Source: Mucilaginibacter pineti (GTDB lineage Bacteria > Bacteroidota > Bacteroidia > Sphingobacteriales > Sphingobacteriaceae). From it: a stretch of DNA of 64,000 nt. A model generated the notes under the pieces. The model did not search any database. It worked only from the letters and a program-made list of their open reading frames with translations, and was not told the DNA's origin. A program made the position numbers and the translations under genes. Numbering within the stretch: the stretch's first letter is position 1; each line of letters starts with the position of its first letter. Location: assembly GCF_900101875.1 (NCBI RefSeq), contig NZ_FNAI01000008.1:269210-333209 (forward strand). The letters are read 5' to 3'. Shown here one piece after another: positions 33,312 through 42,909 of this stretch.

Positions 33312-34559
33312 TTATTTGTTGCTGCTAAGTTCGGCTTTAGGTATTGTAAATTGATCTTTAGCCTTTATTTGTACAATAACCGGGTTGCCGTTACTGCTGC
33401 CTTTGGCAAAATATTGCTTCAGGTTATTTGGATATTGATTTTGGGCTTTGGCAGCTGTTGCAAACATCAGTTCGGCTTTTATGCTGGTATACACATAAGT
33501 GCCATCGCTGGTTAAAAAGTTACGATTGTAAAAATTGCCGCCGTTGTAAATGTCGGTTATCGGCAGGTTATAATTTGTGGCATCGGGATAAATATCTTTT
33601 ATGGCAGCCAGCGCGTTAGTTTTAAGGTTGTATATATACGATATGCTGCCATTCGTGCCGGCTATCGAGCTGTTTAGCCTGAAAAATATATTGTTGCCAG
33701 TTTCGTAGGCGAAGGATACTTCGCGTATTTGTTTTTGATTGGCATTAAAGTAGGTATATCTATGGCCTTTAAGCGAGTCGACAGTTAAAACATCCTGCGG
33801 GAAAACGTACTCCTGGGGTAACACCAATTTATATTTTACATATGCACGCTGGCTGGTAAGTTCATAAATATTATATTCAAAAGGGCGGCAATACAATACG
33901 GCCTTACTACTGCCGATATCAAAAAATGGTCCGTGCCATGTGTAAATATCATCGCTGTTTTGAATGCTTGCCAGTTTCATGTTATAAGGCAAATACCCGG
34001 CATATTGCCTGCCTTTACTGTACAAACGGTATTCGTGATTAACAGTGTCCGGCAGGTATTGTTCGCTAACGCGATAATCAGCATAGCCTATGCGCCCGTT
34101 TGCAAAGTAATAAGGTGTGCCGATGCTTTTTTCTGGCTGCTCGCGTAGTTTTTTTCCGTCGAAATTATAGTAAATCTCTGTACGACCTTTTTTAACCATG
34201 ATCTCGCGTTTTTGGCGGTTTACGCTAAAGGCGGTGGAAAACGAGGGCACTTCTATTTTACAATGAAACTTTCCGGTTTTATCAAAAAGCAGCACATGAT
34301 TGGTCTTCTGTTCGTTAATAATAAAATACTTATCGGTAACTACCAGTTGATCTATAGTATTGAAACGGCTTTGAGCAATAGTTTGCAGCGGAATGTAATT
34401 TACCTCATCAAAAACCTGCTGCTTTGTAACATTGGTAACGCTGTTAGGGTCGATATAAATTTCCTGGGGATGGGTTGGTTCCTGCGCAGCGGCAGCAATG
34501 GAAATAAAAAACAAGCAGCCCATAATGGCGGCATTTTTCAGGTTAAGGTTACGCATCAT
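33312..34559 (-). CDS. Six-bladed beta-propeller protein, secreted
   Basis: The 415-residue protein has a signal peptide (IMGCLFFISIAAAAQ). It shows repeated blades such as FNTIDQLVVTDKYFIINEQK, HVLLFDKTGKF, and SYIYNLKTNALAAIKDI. This fits the 6-bladed beta-propeller (DUF4934-like) group of Bacteroidota. Such proteins are found at the cell surface with unknown ligands. Translation may start at the second Met codon (34556). It converges on the GH25 gene with only 5 bp between the stops. A 19-bp perfect hairpin lies 33 bp upstream of its start. Confidence 0.7.
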   Translation of the reverse strand: MMRNLNLKNAAIMGCLFFISIAAAAQEPTHPQEIYIDPNSVTNVTKQQVFDEVNYIPLQTIAQSRFNTIDQLVVTDKYFIINEQKTNHVLLFDKTGKFHCKIEVPSFSTAFSVNRQKREIMVKKGRTEIYYNFDGKKLREQPEKSIGTPYYFANGRIGYADYRVSEQYLPDTVNHEYRLYSKGRQYAGYLPYNMKLASIQNSDDIYTWHGPFFDIGSSKAVLYCRPFEYNIYELTSQRAYVKYKLVLPQEYVFPQDVLTVDSLKGHRYTYFNANQKQIREVSFAYETGNNIFFRLNSSIAGTNGSISYIYNLKTNALAAIKDIYPDATNYNLPITDIYNGGNFYNRNFLTSDGTYVYTSIKAELMFATAAKAQNQYPNNLKQYFAKGSSNGNPVIVQIKAKDQFTIPKAELSSNK

Positions 34560-34592
34560 AAAATGTGTTTATAGGTTTGGCAGATTTTTTTT

Positions 34593-34634
34593 GCGTGATA
34601 AATAAACTTACAATAGTAAGTTTATTTATCACGC
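34593..34634. other. 19-bp perfect hairpin in the leader of the propeller gene
   Basis: GCGTGATAAATAAACTTAC and its exact complement are separated by AATA. T-runs lie at 34585-34592 and 34637-34643 on the plus strand, so a transcript on the minus strand would show A-runs. It is therefore not a normal terminator for the neighbouring minus-strand operon. Confidence 0.9.
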
Positions 34635-34738
34635 ACTTTTTTTGGACTACTTGGGATGCTGATGGTTTAATCGCCTTAAAAATTAAATCAGTTTATAATA
34701 TTTACAGATCATAAGTCATTAATTTGCGGTCAAAAAAA

Positions 34739-34772
34739 AATGGGACAAATCAATTTATGATTTTGTCCCATT
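34739..34772 (-). terminator. Second terminator of the Sus-like operon
   Basis: AATGGGACAAA pairs with TTTGTCCCATT, followed on the minus strand by at least nine T residues. Confidence 0.9.
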
Positions 34773-34789
34773 ACAGGGTGATAAGGTTA

Positions 34790-34825
34790 AAAAGAGCGGT
34801 TAAAGCAAGTTTTACCGCTCTTTTC
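34790..34825 (-). terminator. First terminator of the Sus-like operon
   Basis: AAAAGAGCGGT and ACCGCTCTTTT form the stem around a 12-nt loop; a T-run follows on the minus strand. It lies 22 bp after the last stop codon and directly before another terminator. Confidence 0.9.
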
Positions 34826-34846
34826 TACATTTAAACAAAAATGTTA

Positions 34847-35704
34847 CTATTTCTTATTGGGCTGTTTTTGGTTAATAGACCATTCTGCCAGCTGGAAATC
34901 CCTGCTATTGTTATTTCCTTTAATTTTTATGCGGAACCACTGATACAGAACGTTATTGTTGAATTGCCATATCCTTCGCATAGTACGCTTAGGGAATACT
35001 TCATTATAGGTTTGACCTGTAGCAGGGTCATAGGTAGGGTTATTCTTGCTATCCAATTGAATCCACTTGATGCCATCTGCCGAACCTTCTACTACCCAGG
35101 CTTTGGGGTCACGATCATCACTGTCATTTGCCGATGTCATGGTATACGCACCGGCAAGTTTAGGCGTATCTAACTTAAAAGTCATTACCAGATCACCGGC
35201 AAATCCCGATTGGAAGAACTTGGTATTAGGATCACCATCTACGACTTTTAATGAGCCCTCGTTGGCATTTGGGCCACCACCGTTATCACGTGATACGCTA
35301 AGTGTACCGCCTACAGTTAAAAAGTAGTTAGGCCCAACTTTGCTCAGGTCATTATTAGGGTCAACCACGTTCAACAGGATCTCTTGCTGGGCCGAATAGC
35401 CCTGTGAATTTCTTGTTGTTAAGGTTACGTAATATTTACCCTCATATACATATTTATGAAACGGGTTTTGTTCAACAGAGGTACTATCGTCACCAAACTG
35501 CCAAAGTATATCCTTAGCATTTTGTAGTGTGCTGGTAAACTGATACTCCAAAAATTTTGTAGTATCGGGTTTGGTATAAGTAAAGTTAAGTACGGGTTTA
35601 GGCTCATCGGGCACTACAGCCACCGGCTTTGCATCCTTTTTACACCCAACTGCAAACATGGCTACCAAACTAAGTACCGGTAGTATATTAAAAAGTTTTT
35701 TCAT
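34847..35704 (-). CDS. PKD plus discoidin-like domain lipoprotein
   Basis: I use the ATG at 35704, because MKKLFNILPVLSLVAMFAVGCKK is a clean lipoprotein signal; 35716 is an alternative. The 285-residue protein has a PKD domain (about 35-115, with ILWQFGDDSTSVEQNPFHKY). A C-terminal F5/8 type C (discoidin-like) domain starts at about 125 (GGTLSV, then EGSLKVVDGDPNTKF, LAEWSIN at the end). The latter is clearly related to the C-terminus of the fasciclin protein at 47218-48327. Both modules bind glycans or proteins and have no known catalysis. This is the last gene of the Sus-like operon, before a double terminator. Confidence 0.85.
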   Translation of the reverse strand: MKKLFNILPVLSLVAMFAVGCKKDAKPVAVVPDEPKPVLNFTYTKPDTTKFLEYQFTSTLQNAKDILWQFGDDSTSVEQNPFHKYVYEGKYYVTLTTRNSQGYSAQQEILLNVVDPNNDLSKVGPNYFLTVGGTLSVSRDNGGGPNANEGSLKVVDGDPNTKFFQSGFAGDLVMTFKLDTPKLAGAYTMTSANDSDDRDPKAWVVEGSADGIKWIQLDSKNNPTYDPATGQTYNEVFPKRTMRRIWQFNNNVLYQWFRIKIKGNNNSRDFQLAEWSINQKQPNKK

Positions 35705-35729
35705 TGTATAATTCATTTACAGTTAATAA

Positions 35730-37163
35730 TTATTGAGCGGGAAACAGCTGACTTTGCGGCACAACACGACGACTAATGCCAACAGACGGAACCTCATACT
35801 CTAATATAGCGCGCTGGCCACCTACGTTTTCACGGTGATCGGCTTCAATGGTATAGTATTCGCCACGCTGCAATGTTATTTTTGCAAAACGGCTCGGTTG
35901 ATCCCATGATGTTGTATAATCGTTTATAACCGCAACACCATTAATCCAAAGCCTGCTTCCATCATCCCATTGAGTTTGATAAAATATATATTCACCTCTT
36001 ACCGGTGCAAGGAACTTGCCTGTCCAACGGGTTGAGAAATTATCATGACTTATGCCCGGGGTTGCATCCTGCCACTGACCATCGTTTTGCCAGTTAATAT
36101 TAGGTTCTACACGTACAAGTGTAGGTTTTCTACCATCAAAATCAGCCAGCTGGTTATCACTAAAATATTCGGCTTTTAAACCTGTACCATTACCCGTTAT
36201 ATAAGAGTTATTGTCGAGATTAACATTAGGATCAACTACTACAATTATTTTATACTTGGTTGGATGAAGGATGTGTTTTGTTGGCGCGCTCAGGCTTATT
36301 ACAAACGCAAATTTTTTGCCGGCAACAATGTTAGCGTCAAAAACTGGCCATCCTATTTTCAACCGTATATCGGCCGAGCTGGTATTTGAATTTATCCTTA
36401 CGTTTGAATCAAGGAAAAACTCATTTGGTTTTAACGCTATGGCATTTGCAGGTAGTACATTACTTTGTATAAGTGAGGGTATGGTATCTGTATTTAATTT
36501 AACGCCTACGTTAAAAGCAGAGCCTGGTATGCCAGCAAGGTTAATAGTTAAAGGAATAGTTATCCCAGCAATATCCGCTACATAACCTTTTTGATAAACT
36601 ACGTTGTCTACAGTATCGCCACCGTGGAAAATTGATAAGTAATGAATTTCTTCTGGTTTTATTAATTCTGCGGTATTTATAACGACAAGGATATTAGAGC
36701 TTCCTCCTTTTATTTCATTGCCTTTACCGGGACTGCTAAGCTTAAATGCAAAGGCAACAGTTTTACCATAGTTTTTTTCAATTGCCGATAACCTTATGGT
36801 AGCTATACCCGTGCCATTATCTGACCCGAAGGCTACGTTTATAACACTTGGGAAATCGATAGAACCTGCTGGTATTATTACTGCATCCTTTAAGGTTCCG
36901 TTTGCTATAAGCTGCGTTACGGTATCGCTGTTAAAGCTCACTCCAACCTGGAAAGCCTTGGTTGCAGGTGCCGATAACAATATCTTAAAAGGTACTTTTA
37001 CCGTTTCATTATCCTTTGTAATGCCGTCTGTAACTATTCCATCGCCAGATATGCTGCGATCTGTAGTTTTTATCAGATCAACATTATCAAGTTTATTATG
37101 CTTGCAGGAAACACCTGCCAGGACCAAAGCCCCTAATAGCATGCAGTATATTCTTTTTTTCAT
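35730..37163 (-). CDS. DUF1735-like plus PA14 domain lipoprotein
   Basis: The frame is open to 37340, but MKKRIYCMLLGALVLAGVSCKHNK starting at 37163 is a clear lipoprotein signal, so the extra part is non-coding. Two related N-terminal halves (VPFKILLSAPATKAFQVGV and VSFNSDTV in one; IPLTINLAGIPGSAFNVGV and VKLNTDTI in the other) look like tandem DUF1735/BT3987-type beta domains. A C-terminal PA14 domain (about 330-470) has GLKAEYFSDNQLADF, WTGKFLAPVRGEYIFY and DDGSRLWINGVAV. PA14 binds sugars in yeast adhesins and some glycosidases. No catalytic module is present, so a surface glycan-binding role is inferred. Confidence 0.85.
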   Translation of the reverse strand: MKKRIYCMLLGALVLAGVSCKHNKLDNVDLIKTTDRSISGDGIVTDGITKDNETVKVPFKILLSAPATKAFQVGVSFNSDTVTQLIANGTLKDAVIIPAGSIDFPSVINVAFGSDNGTGIATIRLSAIEKNYGKTVAFAFKLSSPGKGNEIKGGSSNILVVINTAELIKPEEIHYLSIFHGGDTVDNVVYQKGYVADIAGITIPLTINLAGIPGSAFNVGVKLNTDTIPSLIQSNVLPANAIALKPNEFFLDSNVRINSNTSSADIRLKIGWPVFDANIVAGKKFAFVISLSAPTKHILHPTKYKIIVVVDPNVNLDNNSYITGNGTGLKAEYFSDNQLADFDGRKPTLVRVEPNINWQNDGQWQDATPGISHDNFSTRWTGKFLAPVRGEYIFYQTQWDDGSRLWINGVAVINDYTTSWDQPSRFAKITLQRGEYYTIEADHRENVGGQRAILEYEVPSVGISRRVVPQSQLFPAQ

Positions 37164-37194
37164 CTTCAAATAATTTAGTCTGCTATAATTCAGT

Positions 37195-38910
37195 TTATTG
37201 ATCAGTCCACACTCGGCCATCAAGCGCCCAACTCTGCTTGCTGGCAATTTTAAACCAGTTAATGATTTGCGATGGTATATCTGTTGTTTGCGGCACCAGT
37301 ACAGCCAATGACTCGGCCGGTGGCGAACATATAAGGTCATTAAAATCTTCCCAAACGTAATTGCCTTTTAGTACAAAATCACGAGCTTGCGGACCAGCAT
37401 CTCTGATGAAACCGCCTTGCCCGTCGGTACCTGGCCAGTAACCTGCTATAAAGCTATAATATGGGTGACTTTCGTCAATTGAAGTTTCGCAAGCGTAGTT
37501 AGCTATTGTGTTGTCAGGCACAGCTGTTTTAAAGAACCTGATATCGCTTACATACACATCAGGCACGCCGTGATCATGACCGTTCAGGAAACCAAGTTTA
37601 AGCGGGTTACCATTGCTGATACTGCCCGAGCCTGTAATTTCTAACTCGTTGTTGAACACGCCATCGGTATAAGTACGTATAAACCTATGTCCTGCACGTA
37701 CTTCTCCTTTAACTGTTAAGTGCTCCCATCTGCCTTTTTGCAAATCGGCTCCACGGCATTGGTGATAATCACCATCGTTTGTGCCGCGCCATTCAAAGTA
37801 CCAGTAATGATCTTCCAGGTAAATTACCCAACCTACAGTTGGGTGACCAGGTGACCACTCGCCACGTTTACCCAATATGCTTGGCCAGAAATAAGTATCC
37901 TGGGTCTTTTTCACTTTTAACTCAATTGTAAATGGCGTTTGCGTTGTATCTTTATCGCCGCCACCAAGGTTAAATACATCAGCTGTATCAATTTCAGCCC
38001 TTACATCCTGATCATGAAGCCTTACAGTACGGCCCAGGTACCTGTTACCCGTAAAAGGTTTGGTTATAATACGCTGTTTATAATTTTGGTTATAATAAAT
38101 AATAAAGCTATTTGATTGTGTTTTGCTGAAAACGGTATTATCTAAATCAGTTGCGGTGTATTTACCACCTCTGCTTGAGCTTATAACAACCAGCCAATCT
38201 TCATCTTTATAAGTTGGGCGAGCCTGCAATGCAGCCATCATATCTCCTACATAAGTATCAAATTTTTCAATAGCTCCTTTGTACTGAGGTTTTGAATTGT
38301 CATATGCAGATGCTGCACCTGCCTTATCAACGTCGTTAAATTCCCCCACAACAAATGAGGCGGTATCGGTTTTAAGATTATTCACCACGGCTGCAGATAC
38401 TTCGGCATCTGTAGTATAAAGTTCGCTTACATCGGTACCTCCGGTAAGGTTGTTCTTAAACACTGCAGATGATGCAAAACTTACGATTTTATTGTTCGGT
38501 TGGATTTCCTTTATCCGCTTGAAAATCACCGGGTAAGTTTGCAGGTTTGATTTCGAAAAATCAGTAGTAAGCACCTGGTGCTTTTCTTTTTTTACACCGG
38601 TTAACGTATTTGCCCAATTAGTAACATCGGCAGTTGAATCAATATCGCTTAATGCTACCCAGCTATAAATAGAGTGCGGCAATAATTTATCAATATTGGG
38701 TGTATTGGCGCTTAATACAGATGTACCTCTTGCGCCATCAACTATTAAATACAACACTTTTCGTTTACCGAAAGTTACAGTTGCAGTATCAGTGTTTTTA
38801 TCGCCGGGTATTTTTCTGGCAAACTCCTTATTACATGACACTATTGATGTTATAATTACAGTAGTTATTATTGAACTTAACAATAACCGATACTTTTTTA
38901 TCTTGCTCAT
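37195..38910 (-). CDS. Alkaline-phosphatase-fold (degenerate) plus LamG/DUF4983 lipoprotein
   Basis: The 571-residue lipoprotein (signal ending in TSIVSC) begins with an alkaline-phosphatase/phosphodiesterase-like domain (about 50-300). VLYLIVDGARG keeps one metal aspartate (D58). NTLTGVKKEKHQV matches the nucleophile helix region. The two later metal motifs appear lost: the usual D-x-x-G-H is DKAGA, and the usual SDHGG is SSRGG (S246, R247). A LamG/concanavalin-like domain (about 320-500; GEWSPGHPTVGWVIYLED) and a short DUF4983-like tail follow. It probably binds rather than cleaves. Gaps are 25 bp upstream and 31 bp downstream within the operon. Confidence 0.8.
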   Translation of the reverse strand: MSKIKKYRLLLSSIITTVIITSIVSCNKEFARKIPGDKNTDTATVTFGKRKVLYLIVDGARGTSVLSANTPNIDKLLPHSIYSWVALSDIDSTADVTNWANTLTGVKKEKHQVLTTDFSKSNLQTYPVIFKRIKEIQPNNKIVSFASSAVFKNNLTGGTDVSELYTTDAEVSAAVVNNLKTDTASFVVGEFNDVDKAGAASAYDNSKPQYKGAIEKFDTYVGDMMAALQARPTYKDEDWLVVISSSRGGKYTATDLDNTVFSKTQSNSFIIYYNQNYKQRIITKPFTGNRYLGRTVRLHDQDVRAEIDTADVFNLGGGDKDTTQTPFTIELKVKKTQDTYFWPSILGKRGEWSPGHPTVGWVIYLEDHYWYFEWRGTNDGDYHQCRGADLQKGRWEHLTVKGEVRAGHRFIRTYTDGVFNNELEITGSGSISNGNPLKLGFLNGHDHGVPDVYVSDIRFFKTAVPDNTIANYACETSIDESHPYYSFIAGYWPGTDGQGGFIRDAGPQARDFVLKGNYVWEDFNDLICSPPAESLAVLVPQTTDIPSQIINWFKIASKQSWALDGRVWTDQ

Positions 38911-38935
38911 CTTTGCTATTATAATTTGGTATTAC

Positions 38936-40564
38936 TTACGGTTTCTGAATAACTACACGTATAATATTATTTTGTTCGATGTTATCGAAACGGTTAAAGC
39001 TGCCTATTAACAACCATGCACGCTTGCCATCGGCCGATTTGGTGTCAACCACATCATTAAGGTTGCCCGAGAAAGGCCCTGTTGCATTATAACCTGCCTC
39101 AAGTGAACCTGCCGAATTTAATACCATGAACCCGTTACGTGTAACGTTGCCGTACTTCTTGAAGTAACCGCTTACTACAATCAAACCATCATCTAACTGA
39201 CGGCCAAACCCTGCCGACCCACCATCAAACCCTGCCGAAGCGAAGGTATTATCGAAGCTGCCATCTTCATTAAGCAATGCCATACCAAACGCGGGCTGAC
39301 CATTATACTGCGTAAAACTGCCCGTGATAAAATATTTTTTTAACGTGGGGTTATATGTTAATGAGTATATACTATTATTAGCTCCCGAACCGGTGTTAAA
39401 GGAGGCATCTATACTGCCATTGGGATTTAAACGTACAAGGCGGTTGGCGGCCTTACCATCAAACGTGGTAAATGATCCGTAAAGCACCAGTTTTTCAAAT
39501 TCAGGCGCATCGGTATGCATAATTGAGTTTATTGGACCATTTGCACCAGGCAACCCTTGTTTTGTAGTTGGATTGTACCTAAAATTAGAATCCAGTGAAC
39601 CATCAGCGTTCAAACGCATGATCTGGCGAATTTCTGTACTGTCAATTATAACCGAATCGCGGGTAAAATTGTAAGTAGGTTTGCCATATCTTCTGCGTAC
39701 ATAGTACCTAAAGTTGCCGGTAGCCAGTATTTTACCTTGCTGTTTGTAAATAGCACTTATATAGTCATTAGCACCACCATTAAACCTTGGGAAAAATTTA
39801 AGCGTATCTCTTGAGGTATCCTTAGGTGTAATTTTTCTATATACCTTTATTCCAACAGTATCAATGGCTCCGTTATTATTAAGTGTTGTGATGTTGCTGA
39901 TGTTTTCGGTCCGTTGATCGTAACCGCTAAAGCCACCCGCTATAACAAACTTAGTACCTAACTCAATTATTTTTGATAAACCTCCGTTGGCAGCTTTACC
40001 CGGTCTGAAAGTACGGTCAAGCTCACCATCAGATGATGTTCTTACAATTCTGTTGGTTGGTGTAACCAGGCCTTTATTATTATAATTATTAAAACCGCCA
40101 ATTACTATATTACGACCATCAACCAGGTTATAAACCTGAGATACAAAGCCGTTGGCGCCTAATGTAGCCCTAAAAGATGGATCGATACTGATGTAGCCCG
40201 ACACGGTAAACTGTGGCCCCAATACCAATTGGTCATCAATGCTTAATGATGTAATACCTGTACTGGCATTATTCGGCACTTTCACTGTAATTTCAGTTGC
40301 TGTGATTGATACTACAGTACCCTCTTCGCCATTGAACATAAACTTAACCTTATCCTTAAACGGCACAAGTCCTGTAGCCTTAAAAACAACGGTAGTGCCT
40401 ACTATACCCGATGCAGGTACAGGTACAACAGCGCGATTCAGATCGACACCTAAAGGTTGTTTAGCGCCACTGTATGGATCCGGGAAGTCTGTTTGTGACT
40501 TTTTACAGCTTTGAACTGCAATTGCCGCCAAAGCAAGTATTATTATAAATTTAAATTTTCTCAT
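38936..40564 (-). CDS. TIG (DUF5008) plus delta-60 repeat propeller lipoprotein
   Basis: The 542-residue lipoprotein (ALAAIAVQSC) has an IPT/TIG-like domain (about 45-120; GIVGTTVVFKATGLVPF, TEITVKVPNNASTG), as in DUF5008. Then follow at least five delta-60-type repeats, such as DGELDRTFRPG, DGSLDSNFRYN, NGSIDASFNTG, and DGSFDNTFASAGFDGG, each followed by VLYGSFTTFDG-like strands. Together they make a beta-propeller of about 400 residues. Such proteins act as surface scaffold or glycan binders in SusCD loci of Sphingobacteriaceae. No catalytic residues are expected. Confidence 0.85.
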   Translation of the reverse strand: MRKFKFIIILALAAIAVQSCKKSQTDFPDPYSGAKQPLGVDLNRAVVPVPASGIVGTTVVFKATGLVPFKDKVKFMFNGEEGTVVSITATEITVKVPNNASTGITSLSIDDQLVLGPQFTVSGYISIDPSFRATLGANGFVSQVYNLVDGRNIVIGGFNNYNNKGLVTPTNRIVRTSSDGELDRTFRPGKAANGGLSKIIELGTKFVIAGGFSGYDQRTENISNITTLNNNGAIDTVGIKVYRKITPKDTSRDTLKFFPRFNGGANDYISAIYKQQGKILATGNFRYYVRRRYGKPTYNFTRDSVIIDSTEIRQIMRLNADGSLDSNFRYNPTTKQGLPGANGPINSIMHTDAPEFEKLVLYGSFTTFDGKAANRLVRLNPNGSIDASFNTGSGANNSIYSLTYNPTLKKYFITGSFTQYNGQPAFGMALLNEDGSFDNTFASAGFDGGSAGFGRQLDDGLIVVSGYFKKYGNVTRNGFMVLNSAGSLEAGYNATGPFSGNLNDVVDTKSADGKRAWLLIGSFNRFDNIEQNNIIRVVIQKP

Positions 40565-40602
40565 GATTTAATTTCATTACAGTTAAACAGTTACAAACAA
40601 TA

Positions 40603-41349
40603 TTATTCTGGTTTAGGCCCTAAACCTGTGTTATAAACATCATTTATAAAGTTGCCTATATCATATCCAAAATAGTATTGCTGATCTTGCAACGCATGTA
40701 CCACTCCGTTTGTAGGCTTAATATCTGAAGAAGCTATGTGATTGGTATAGTAATTATCATCGGGATGTGAAATATCCGGTATGTAGCTGTACTCTAATGT
40801 ACGGGCACCAAGATATTGAACTCCGTTAACTGACGCATATGAAACACCAATATTAACAACTGAACCGCTGTAGGAATAATATAATGCTCCAGGATGTATG
40901 CTTCTCAAGCTTAAATCAATCTGTGGATAATCTTTTAGCTTGTTAATTCCTTTGAACATAAAGCTCTGGATGTATTTGCGCCATACGATAGGGCTTATTT
41001 GCGAAAGGCTTATAACTGTATCGCCCTTACCACCAAGACTATAGGTGTACAAGTACCAGTTTAGTGATCCTGGCGTATGCATATTTCCAATTGTTCTTTT
41101 TATAACACCGTCATCGGGTGCAAAAAAAGTAAAATCTGTTTTACGGAAATCATCTTCTAACCCGGCCAGTTTCACGATCTGGGCTATAGTGTCAAAGCGT
41201 ACGGCCTTTGTTTCAAGGTAGTTAAGCATATCGCCGTTCCAGTTTGGATTGGCCAGCCCTCCATCGGTATAATATTGGTCGCGCTTGCAGGCGTTTAACA
41301 CCAGCATTAAAGAGCAACAAACAAATATCAGCTTTTTAATATTTTTCAT
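40603..41349 (-). CDS. Fasciclin (FAS1) domain lipoprotein, second module
   Basis: The 248-residue lipoprotein (LMLVLNAC) consists of one FAS1 domain with an incomplete-looking second half: MLNYLETKAVRFDTIAQIV, FTFFAPDDGVIKRTI and, near the end, TNGVVHALQDQQYYFGYD. FAS1 domains mediate adhesion in animals and bind surface polymers in bacteria. This gene occupies the same place after SusD as the FAS1-discoidin gene after the first SusD, so the operon repeats the same order. Confidence 0.85.
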   Translation of the reverse strand: MKNIKKLIFVCCSLMLVLNACKRDQYYTDGGLANPNWNGDMLNYLETKAVRFDTIAQIVKLAGLEDDFRKTDFTFFAPDDGVIKRTIGNMHTPGSLNWYLYTYSLGGKGDTVISLSQISPIVWRKYIQSFMFKGINKLKDYPQIDLSLRSIHPGALYYSYSGSVVNIGVSYASVNGVQYLGARTLEYSYIPDISHPDDNYYTNHIASSDIKPTNGVVHALQDQQYYFGYDIGNFINDVYNTGLGPKPE

Positions 41350-41371
41350 AATTATTATAATGCTATGTTAA

Positions 41372-42898
41372 TTAGTTACCTCCGTTAGTCCAATAGGTAT
41401 TCAGGACCATATACGGGTTATTATCTCTTGCTGATCCGTCTATAGGCCAGGTCCACGCACCACGGTTAAATTTATCAAGCGTTAGTACATTGTATGACCA
41501 TTCGCTACTTAAAATTCTCTTGGTGCGCACCAGGTCAAAATACTGATGACCTTCACCCATCAGCTCGCGTGATCTTTCCAGGAAAATAGCATCCTTCAAA
41601 TCCTGACCGCCACCACCTGTATACCCGTCTAATCCGGCCCTTAGCCTTACCTTGTTTAGCATGGCTATGGCTTCGTCATCGCTGTTACCGAGTTCGGCAA
41701 GTGCCTCGGCGGTAAGTAATATTTCACCTGCATACCTGAAAATCATGAATGTGTTATCAGGATTGTTATCTTCCTCGCCGGTTGAAAAGTTATTCTGAGC
41801 AAATTTCAGCATCATGAACTTTCCATTATCGGCATAAATATCTTCATTAAACCATATGGTAGCTCTTTTATCGCCGTTACCTGGATATAGTTTCTGCATA
41901 TACTCACCGCGGAAGTAGGCGAAGCTAACCCTGTGGGTGTATTCTGGGCGTTTATACGGGTAGTGCAAGAACATATCAGAAATTGGTGCAACATTTAAAT
42001 TCTGATCGCCGTAGTTAACGCTGCGGTAAAACTCAAACAAACTCTCTTCTGAACGGCCTTTGATTACTGTTGCCCATTCTTCAATAGGTAATAACCTGAA
42101 TACATTACTTGCTACTAACTCCTTACCTAAATCGGCAGTTGCACTATAATATTTAGTAGCATTAGTTTTATCAAAACCAGCATTCCACATGTTCATGTTC
42201 ATCATTAGCGCAATGATGCTACCACGGTTTGCACGTACACCCCTAAGTGCGGGATCTCCGAATGACCATGGTGCATCATTTTTTGATGCAGCTAAATCAA
42301 CCAAACAGTTGTTTAATACTTTCACCATGTTTTCCCTTGGTAACGGTGTAGAGTGAAATGCATCTGTATAATAAGGTACATCACCGTATAGGCGTACCAT
42401 AAAGAAGTAGCATAACGAACGGATAAAAACTGCTTCGGCTTTGTATTGTTTTTTCTTTGCATCGGTAAGGCCCGGAACCCCGTCCACCTTTGCTATTAAA
42501 ATATTAGCACTTTGTATTACCTGGTAATAGCCCGTCCAATATGTTATACGTTCAAAGTGGTAAATACCTGTCCAATCGCCAGGGCCATAAATTGTTCTGA
42601 GCAAATCATTACGACCCAATACCTCAACGTATTCACGTGCTGTACCCAAGTCAGATTGTGCTTCGTGCATTACTTCACCTGAGCGATACTCACCTGTTGC
42701 GCCTATAAACTGTGTTTCGTTAACTTTTGCAAACACGCCTCTTGACATATCGTAGATGCTGGCAAGAACATCATCCTCTGATTGGAAGAAGTTGTTACCT
42801 GTAAGCTTGTCAATAGGTTGTATATTAAGAAACTTTTTGCATGAAGGCAATGTTAATGTGCCCACAATTGCTAAAATATAAATTACAATCTTTTTCAT
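41372..42898 (-). CDS. SusD/RagB family nutrient-binding lipoprotein, second pair
   Basis: The 508-residue lipoprotein (VGTLTLPSC) shows the TPR-like helices and late SusD motifs. KKFLNIQPIDKLTGNNFFQSE is at the start, AVFIRSLCYFFMVRLYGDVPYY in the middle, and LLTAEALAELGN and LMGEGHQYFDLVRTKRI late. It forms the surface lid on the SusC partner at 42910-46065 and captures glycan before import. The stop lies 11 bp from the SusC stop codon partner gene. Ligand unknown. Confidence 0.95.
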   Translation of the reverse strand: MKKIVIYILAIVGTLTLPSCKKFLNIQPIDKLTGNNFFQSEDDVLASIYDMSRGVFAKVNETQFIGATGEYRSGEVMHEAQSDLGTAREYVEVLGRNDLLRTIYGPGDWTGIYHFERITYWTGYYQVIQSANILIAKVDGVPGLTDAKKKQYKAEAVFIRSLCYFFMVRLYGDVPYYTDAFHSTPLPRENMVKVLNNCLVDLAASKNDAPWSFGDPALRGVRANRGSIIALMMNMNMWNAGFDKTNATKYYSATADLGKELVASNVFRLLPIEEWATVIKGRSEESLFEFYRSVNYGDQNLNVAPISDMFLHYPYKRPEYTHRVSFAYFRGEYMQKLYPGNGDKRATIWFNEDIYADNGKFMMLKFAQNNFSTGEEDNNPDNTFMIFRYAGEILLTAEALAELGNSDDEAIAMLNKVRLRAGLDGYTGGGGQDLKDAIFLERSRELMGEGHQYFDLVRTKRILSSEWSYNVLTLDKFNRGAWTWPIDGSARDNNPYMVLNTYWTNGGN

Positions 42899-42909
42899 AA
42901 TTCTAAGTT

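Noticed and set aside
37164..37340. Upstream extension of the DUF1735/PA14 protein
   Set aside because: It overlaps the preceding gene, and MKKRIYC at 37163 starts a clear lipoprotein signal.
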